This document shows positions 60,293 through 64,000 of a stretch of DNA of 64,000 nucleotides, in pieces. The translations under genes and the position numbers were made by a program. Within the stretch, counting starts at the first letter, position 1; the number at the start of each line of letters is the position of its first letter. The stretch is from Streptomyces mangrovisoli (GTDB lineage: Bacteria > Actinomycetota > Actinomycetes > Streptomycetales > Streptomycetaceae), in the NCBI RefSeq assembly GCF_000974985.2, contig NZ_LAVA02000001.1, forward strand, positions 62,001 through 126,000. The letters are read 5' to 3'. The notes beneath the pieces were generated by a model that saw only the letters and a list, made by a program, of their open reading frames with translations, did not search any database and was not told the DNA's origin.

Positions 60293-60413
60293 TCGCGCAG
60301 TTCCCCGCGCCCCTGAATCCTGCGGGCCGGTGGGGCTTGTTCGCGCAGTTCCCCGCGCCCCTTTCAGGGGCTCGGGCAGGTGCGCCCCGTCAGGGGCGCG
60401 GGGAACTGCGCGA
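60293..60413. repeat. GC-rich 3'-end repeat array, convergent gap 5 (three copies)
   Basis: Two minus-oriented copies (60293-60313, 60341-60361; spacing 48) and one plus copy (60393-60413) lie between afsK and the convergent hydratase gene. The conserved filler GGGCAGGTGCGCCCCGTCAG separates the facing copies, as in the arrays at 12.4, 26 and 51.7 kb. Confidence 0.92.
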
Positions 60414-60452
60414 ACGGCCCACACCGGCCCGCGGAGGACCCCCGGCGCTCGT

Positions 60453-61226
60453 TCAGCGCACCCGGAACCCGCCCGGCTGGCGCGCCGCGAAGAGTTCCGC
60501 CTGTTCGGACGGGGGAAGGCTGCCGAGGGCGATCAGTGCGGGGGCCTGCGCGAAGCCCTGGGCACGGGCGGCCTCCTGGGCCGTCCACAGGGCGCGCACG
60601 GTGCCCTGCACGGCGTTCGGCGGATACCCGGCGAGGATGCGCGCGCAGCGGGTCGCGGCGGCCACCGCCTCGCCCGGCGCGGTGAGTTCGGAGACCAGCC
60701 CGACCGCGTGCGCCCGCTCGGCGGACAGGCGTTCCGCGGTGCCCATGAGCATCATCCGCGCCACCTCGCCGTAGGGCATCCGGGCGGCCATGAGGACGGA
60801 TTCGTAGGCGCTGACCATGCCGTAGGCGGTGTGCGGGTCGAAGAAGACGGCGGTGGTGTCGGCGACGACGAACTCGGCCTCCCCGAGCAGGTAGAAGGCG
60901 CCCCCGCAGGCCATCCCGGAGACGGCGGCGATCACCGGCTTCCACAGGTCGTTCGCCTTCGGGCCGATCCGCAGCAGCGGATCGTCCTGCATGTACGGCG
61001 AGCCGGGCTGACGCACGGCGGCGTCCCGGTCGATCCCGGTGCAGAAGGCCCGCTCCCCGGCCCCGGTGAGGACCACCGCCCGTACGGTGTCGTCGAACCG
61101 GAACTCCCGCCACACGGCGGCCAGTTCGTCGGCGGTGCGCAGGTCTATGGCGTTGAGCCGGTGGGGCCGGTCGAGCGTGACGACGGCGACCCCGGAGTCC
61201 TTGTCGGCGCCGACCCTGAGGCTCAC
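60453..61226 (-). CDS. enoyl-CoA hydratase/isomerase family protein
   Basis: A 257-residue crotonase-fold protein: VVTLDRPHRLNAIDLRTADEL, GERAFCTGIDRDAAV (oxyanion region), KPVIAAVSGMACGGAFYLLGEAEFVVADTTAVFFDPH and GMVSAYESVLMAARM. The conserved hydratase glutamates are not evident in the second region (ACGGAFYLLGEAEF keeps one). Its GTG start overlaps the DUF35 stop, so it belongs to the thiolase-DUF35-hydratase operon read leftward from operator sites 9 and 10. Confidence 0.88.
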   Translation of the reverse strand: MSLRVGADKDSGVAVVTLDRPHRLNAIDLRTADELAAVWREFRFDDTVRAVVLTGAGERAFCTGIDRDAAVRQPGSPYMQDDPLLRIGPKANDLWKPVIAAVSGMACGGAFYLLGEAEFVVADTTAVFFDPHTAYGMVSAYESVLMAARMPYGEVARMMLMGTAERLSAERAHAVGLVSELTAPGEAVAAATRCARILAGYPPNAVQGTVRALWTAQEAARAQGFAQAPALIALGSLPPSEQAELFAARQPGGFRVR

Positions 61227-61639
61227 GACCGCTCCAGCACCCAGGCGGGCAGCCCGGAGCCGTCGAACACGGCCTGCACGCGCGCGCCGATGCGCACCCG
61301 GCCGGGCGGGACGGAGTCCAGCGGCGCCCCGGCGCGGGTGACCACGTTGCCGACGAGCCGGATTCCCGGCGCGTCCTCCAGCTCCACCAGCACCACGTTG
61401 TACGGCGCCACGGCCGCGTAGTCGGCCAGCAGCGGCGGGTGCGGGACGACGTACGACCACAGCCGGCCGCGGCCGCTCACGAGCCGCCACTCGGTGTCGA
61501 AGGACCGGCAGCGCGGGCAGCAGGGCCGGGGCGGGAAGCGGAGGGTGCCGCAGCCGGCGCAGGCCTGGACGCGCAGCTCGCCTCGGGCGGCGTACGCCCA
61601 GAAGGGGGCGCCGTCGGTGTCGGTGACCGGTTCCAGCAT
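61223..61639 (-). CDS. Zn-ribbon OB-fold (DUF35) protein, copy 2
   Basis: A 138-residue protein with the N-terminal helix GAPFWAYAARGELRVQAC, zinc ribbon CAGCG...CCPRC (about 27-44) and OB fold (WSYVVPHPPLLADYAAVAPYNVVLVELED, IRLVGNVV). It follows the thiolase-like gene by 11 bases, the standard Ltp-DUF35 arrangement, and probably forms a complex with that protein, presenting the CoA ester. It is only distantly similar to copy 1 at 49628. Confidence 0.9.
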   Translation of the reverse strand: MLEPVTDTDGAPFWAYAARGELRVQACAGCGTLRFPPRPCCPRCRSFDTEWRLVSGRGRLWSYVVPHPPLLADYAAVAPYNVVLVELEDAPGIRLVGNVVTRAGAPLDSVPPGRVRIGARVQAVFDGSGLPAWVLERS

Positions 61640-61650
61640 GGCGCTCTCCC

Positions 61651-62817
61651 TCAGTTCCTCAGCAGCAGCGCGGACGTGGGGACCCCCTCGCCCGCCGTGA
61701 CCAGGCAGGTGGCGGCGCCGGGCACCTGGGCGGTGCTGGTGCCGCGCAGCTGTTTCACGCCCTCGTTGATGAGGTTGAAGCCGTGCACGTAGGCCTCCGA
61801 CAGGCCGCCCCCGCCGGTGTTCAGCGGCAGCCGCCCGCCGATCTCCAGCGCGCCCTGCTCGGTGAAGGCGCCGCCCTCGCCGCGGCCGCAGAAGCCGTAG
61901 CCCTCCAGGGACAGCGGTATCAGCGCCGTGAACGCGTCGTAGATCTGGGCGACGTCGACGTCCTCGGGGGTCAGGTCGGCGTGCTTCCACAGGTGCCGTG
62001 CGGCGGTCCAGGCGGGGCCGGTGAGCGGGTCGTCGGTCCAGTAGTTGACCATGCCGTGGTGCTGCGCGGGCAGGCCCTGGGCGGCGGCGTGGACGTAGAC
62101 GGGGGCGCCTCGGCAGTCGCGGGCCCGCTCGGCCGAGACCACCACGCAGGCGAGCGCGCCGTCCGTCTCCAGGCAGTTGTCGAACAGGCAGAGCGGCTCG
62201 CTGATCCAGCGCGAGGTCATGTACATCTCGCGGGTCAGCGGGCGGTCGTACATGACGGCGGCCGGGTTCTGGTTGGCGCGGTTGCGGCAGGCGAGGGCGA
62301 CGTTGAAGAGGTGGTCGCGGGTCGCGCCGTACTCGTGCATGTAGCGGCGGGCGAGCATGGCGATCTCGTCGGCGGGCCGCAGCAGGCCGAAGGGGCGGGT
62401 CCACTGGCCCGGAGTGGCCAGCTGCACGGCCGTGTTGGTCCAGGGGCGCGGTCCGCTGCCCCGCTTGCGCGAGCGCCAGGCCACCCCGACGGTGGCCTGC
62501 CCGGTGGCGACGGCGGCGGCGAGATGGGCGACGGTGGCGCACGAACCGCCGCCCCCGTAGCCGACCTTGCTGAAGAAGGTGAGGTCGCCGAGGCCGACCG
62601 CCTTGGCCAGCTCCACCTCGTCGGTCTCCTCCATCGTGTAGGAGGCCAGCGCGTCGACCTCGCCCGGGTCGATGCCGGCGTCGTCGAGGGCGGCCAGCAC
62701 CGCGCGGCAGGCGAGGGTGCGTTCGTCCTCGTCGAGGTGTTTCGCGAACGCGGTCTGGCCGATGCCGACGATGGCGGTGGCGTCCTTGAGCCCCTGCCCG
62801 CTGCCCGGTCCTGGCAT
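61651..62817 (-). CDS. thiolase-like lipid-transfer protein (Ltp type), copy 2
   Basis: A 388-residue thiolase-fold protein. The nucleophile region reads VGYGGGGSCATVAHLA with a cysteine near residue 93, unlike the Cys-less copy at 52619. IYDAFTALIPLSLEGYGFCGRGEGGAFTEQG and LPLNTGGGGLSEAYVHGFN are the family blocks; the tyrosine of IYDAF corresponds to an Ltp2 catalytic position. It may be an aldolase or thiolase that shortens a side chain, with the DUF35 protein encoded next. Two operators lie in its promoter, shared with the divergent ligase gene. Confidence 0.88.
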   Translation of the reverse strand: MPGPGSGQGLKDATAIVGIGQTAFAKHLDEDERTLACRAVLAALDDAGIDPGEVDALASYTMEETDEVELAKAVGLGDLTFFSKVGYGGGGSCATVAHLAAAVATGQATVGVAWRSRKRGSGPRPWTNTAVQLATPGQWTRPFGLLRPADEIAMLARRYMHEYGATRDHLFNVALACRNRANQNPAAVMYDRPLTREMYMTSRWISEPLCLFDNCLETDGALACVVVSAERARDCRGAPVYVHAAAQGLPAQHHGMVNYWTDDPLTGPAWTAARHLWKHADLTPEDVDVAQIYDAFTALIPLSLEGYGFCGRGEGGAFTEQGALEIGGRLPLNTGGGGLSEAYVHGFNLINEGVKQLRGTSTAQVPGAATCLVTAGEGVPTSALLLRN

Positions 62818-62852
62818 GGTGCACGCACCTCCGCACGACGACGGCCCCTGTG

Positions 62853-62867
62853 CTGACAGGCCGTCAG
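62853..62867. promoter_or_regulatory. CTGACG-N3-CGTCAG operator, site 9
   Basis: CTGACAGGCCGTCAG, with one mismatch, lies 36 bases upstream of the thiolase-like gene start (62817). Confidence 0.8.
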
Positions 62868-62879
62868 GTTACAGCTAAT

Positions 62880-62894
62880 CTGACGGACAGTCAG
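62880..62894. promoter_or_regulatory. CTGACG-N3-CGTCAG operator, site 10
   Basis: CTGACGGACAGTCAG, with one mismatch, lies 18 bases upstream of the FadD3-like gene start. It is 27 bases centre to centre from site 9. Confidence 0.8.
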
Positions 62895-62912
62895 CTACGC
62901 GTGGGGAGACCG

Positions 62913-64000
62913 ATGATGCGCGGTGACAAGGCATGGGGCAGCGTTTGGGGCCTGGTGCGGTCGGCGGCCGAGCGGTACGCGCACGACGATGCGGTCGTCG
63001 ACGGCCGCACCCGGATCACGTACGCGGAACTGGGCACCCGCGTCGAACGCTCCGCGGCGGCCTGCCTCGCGCACGGCGTCGAACCCGGCGACCGCGTCGC
63101 GGTCTGGGCGCCCAACTCCCTGGACTGGATGGTCGCGGCGCTCGGCGCGGTCTCGGCGGGCGCGGTCCTCGTGCCGCTCAACACCCGCTTCAAGGGCGCG
63201 GAGGCCGCGGACGTGCTGCGCCGCAGCGGCACCCGGCTGCTCTTCGTGACCGGCACCTTCCTCGGCACGTCGTACGTGGCCTCGCTGCGCCGCGCGGCGG
63301 GGGAGGGGCCGGGCACCGGTCCGCTGCCCGGACTGCCGGAACTGGAGCGGGTGGTGGTCCTCTCCGACGACGCCCCCGCGGACTTCGGCACCTGGAAGGA
63401 CTTCCTCGCGGGCGGCGAGGGCGTCGGGGAGAAGGAGGTGCGGGCGCGGGCGGAGTCCATACCGCCCGAGGCGCCGTCGGACATCGTCTTCACCTCCGGC
63501 ACCACCGGCCGCCCCAAGGGCGCGGTGATCACCCACGCGCAGACCCTCAGGGCGTACGAGATCTGGTGCGACCTCGCGGGACTGCGCCGCGGCGACCGCT
63601 ACCTGATCGTCAACCCGTTCTTCCACACCTTCGGCTACAAGGCCGGGGTGATCGCCTGCCTGATGCGCGGGGCGACGATGATCCCGCAGAGCGTGTTCAA
63701 CGTGGACACGGCGCTCGCGAACATCGCCGCCGAACGCGTCTCCGTGCTGCCGGGCCCGCCCACCCTGCACCAGTCCCTGCTCGACCACCCCGCGCGCGAC
63801 TCCTACGACCTCTCCGCGCTCAGGCTCGTCGTGACGGGCGCGGCCGTGGTGCCGCTGCGGCTGGTCCAGCGACTGCGCGACGAACTGGGCGTCGGCACGG
63901 TCCTGACCGCCTACGGCCTCTCCGAGGCGAGCGGGATCGTCACGATGTGCCGGCGCGGCGACGCCCCCGCGGTGATCGCCTCGACGTCCGGCCGGGCGAT
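62913..64000 (+). CDS. FadD3-like acyl-CoA synthetase, N-terminal part
   Basis: The frame runs off the right edge after 362 residues. It shows IVFTSGTTGRPKGAVITHAQTLRAYEIWC (AMP-binding), VNPFFHTFGYKAGVIACLMRGATMIPQSVFNVD and LTAYGLSEASGIVTMCRRGD. The last of these, with FHTFGYKAG, resembles FadD3, which activates the HIP acid left after steroid ring degradation. Starts at 62913 and 62916 both follow GGGGAG; the second has better spacing. Regulated by sites 9/10 and divergent from the Ltp-DUF35-hydratase operon. The substrate cannot be assigned. Confidence 0.85.
   Translation, partial: MMRGDKAWGSVWGLVRSAAERYAHDDAVVDGRTRITYAELGTRVERSAAACLAHGVEPGDRVAVWAPNSLDWMVAALGAVSAGAVLVPLNTRFKGAEAADVLRRSGTRLLFVTGTFLGTSYVASLRRAAGEGPGTGPLPGLPELERVVVLSDDAPADFGTWKDFLAGGEGVGEKEVRARAESIPPEAPSDIVFTSGTTGRPKGAVITHAQTLRAYEIWCDLAGLRRGDRYLIVNPFFHTFGYKAGVIACLMRGATMIPQSVFNVDTALANIAAERVSVLPGPPTLHQSLLDHPARDSYDLSALRLVVTGAAVVPLRLVQRLRDELGVGTVLTAYGLSEASGIVTMCRRGDAPAVIASTSGRA

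Noticed and set aside
1..64000. tRNA, rRNA, insertion sequence, integrase or attachment site
   Set aside because: None was recognised on either strand. The catabolic island therefore has no visible mobile-element hallmark within the window.

Overview
The window is high-GC actinobacterial chromosome and almost certainly Streptomyces. Codon use, GTG starts, overlapping ATGA/GTGA junctions and gene content all fit. Several products match S. coelicolor proteins I remember closely: a 522-residue cinnamate/4-coumarate:CoA ligase type enzyme, DmdR1, an SCO4402-family protein, PurU and AfsK. The gene order resembles the SCO4380-SCO4423 stretch, but with a large catabolic block set around kbpA-afsK. 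Locus-tag comparisons are from memory and were not searched. No rRNA, tRNA, insertion sequence, prophage or CRISPR locus was seen.

Region 1 (1-8.3 kb, + strand) is an acyl-CoA catabolic operon: AtuA-like protein (cut by the window edge), carboxyltransferase, biotin carboxylase/BCCP, acyl-CoA dehydrogenase, CoA ligase, enoyl-CoA hydratase and a TetR regulator. Region 2 (8.4-29.8 kb) is conserved core: citrate synthase-like, pdxH, a PAS-domain protein, a SIS isomerase, dmdR1, an alpha/beta-hydrolase homologue without its nucleophile, an ABC exporter, a Prim-Pol-like protein, an NsdA-like regulator, a membrane-anchored repeat protein, a substrate-binding lipoprotein, an SCO4402-family protein, purU, an ECF sigma/anti-sigma pair, a STAS protein and an EF-hand protein.

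Region 3 (29.8-56.9 kb) continues at 60.4-64.0 kb. It is a dispersed set of CoA-thioester catabolic genes: two FadD-like ligases, four acyl-CoA dehydrogenases, SDR and MDR dehydrogenases, two enoyl-CoA hydratases, an NDP-forming acyl-CoA synthetase, two thiolase/aldolase-like proteins with two DUF35 zinc-ribbon partners, a flavin reductase, a cyclase-family hydrolase, DoxX, an F420-type oxidoreductase and a TetR gene. The style is that of actinobacterial steroid or isoprenoid side-chain degradation, but no ring-degradation genes are present. Ten copies of a palindrome, CTGACGNNNCGTCAG, lie only in the promoters of these genes, and a weaker copy overlaps the start codon of the TetR gene at 56878. 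I read this as one regulon. Between the two parts of the block lie kbpA-like and afsK, the kinase branch of antibiotic and growth control.

A second system-level feature is a family of about 37 GC-rich repeats, core GGGCGCGGGGAACTGCGCGA. They occupy gene 3' ends, chiefly gaps between convergent genes, in mirror-image arrays with a period near 49 bases. None lies in a divergent promoter gap.
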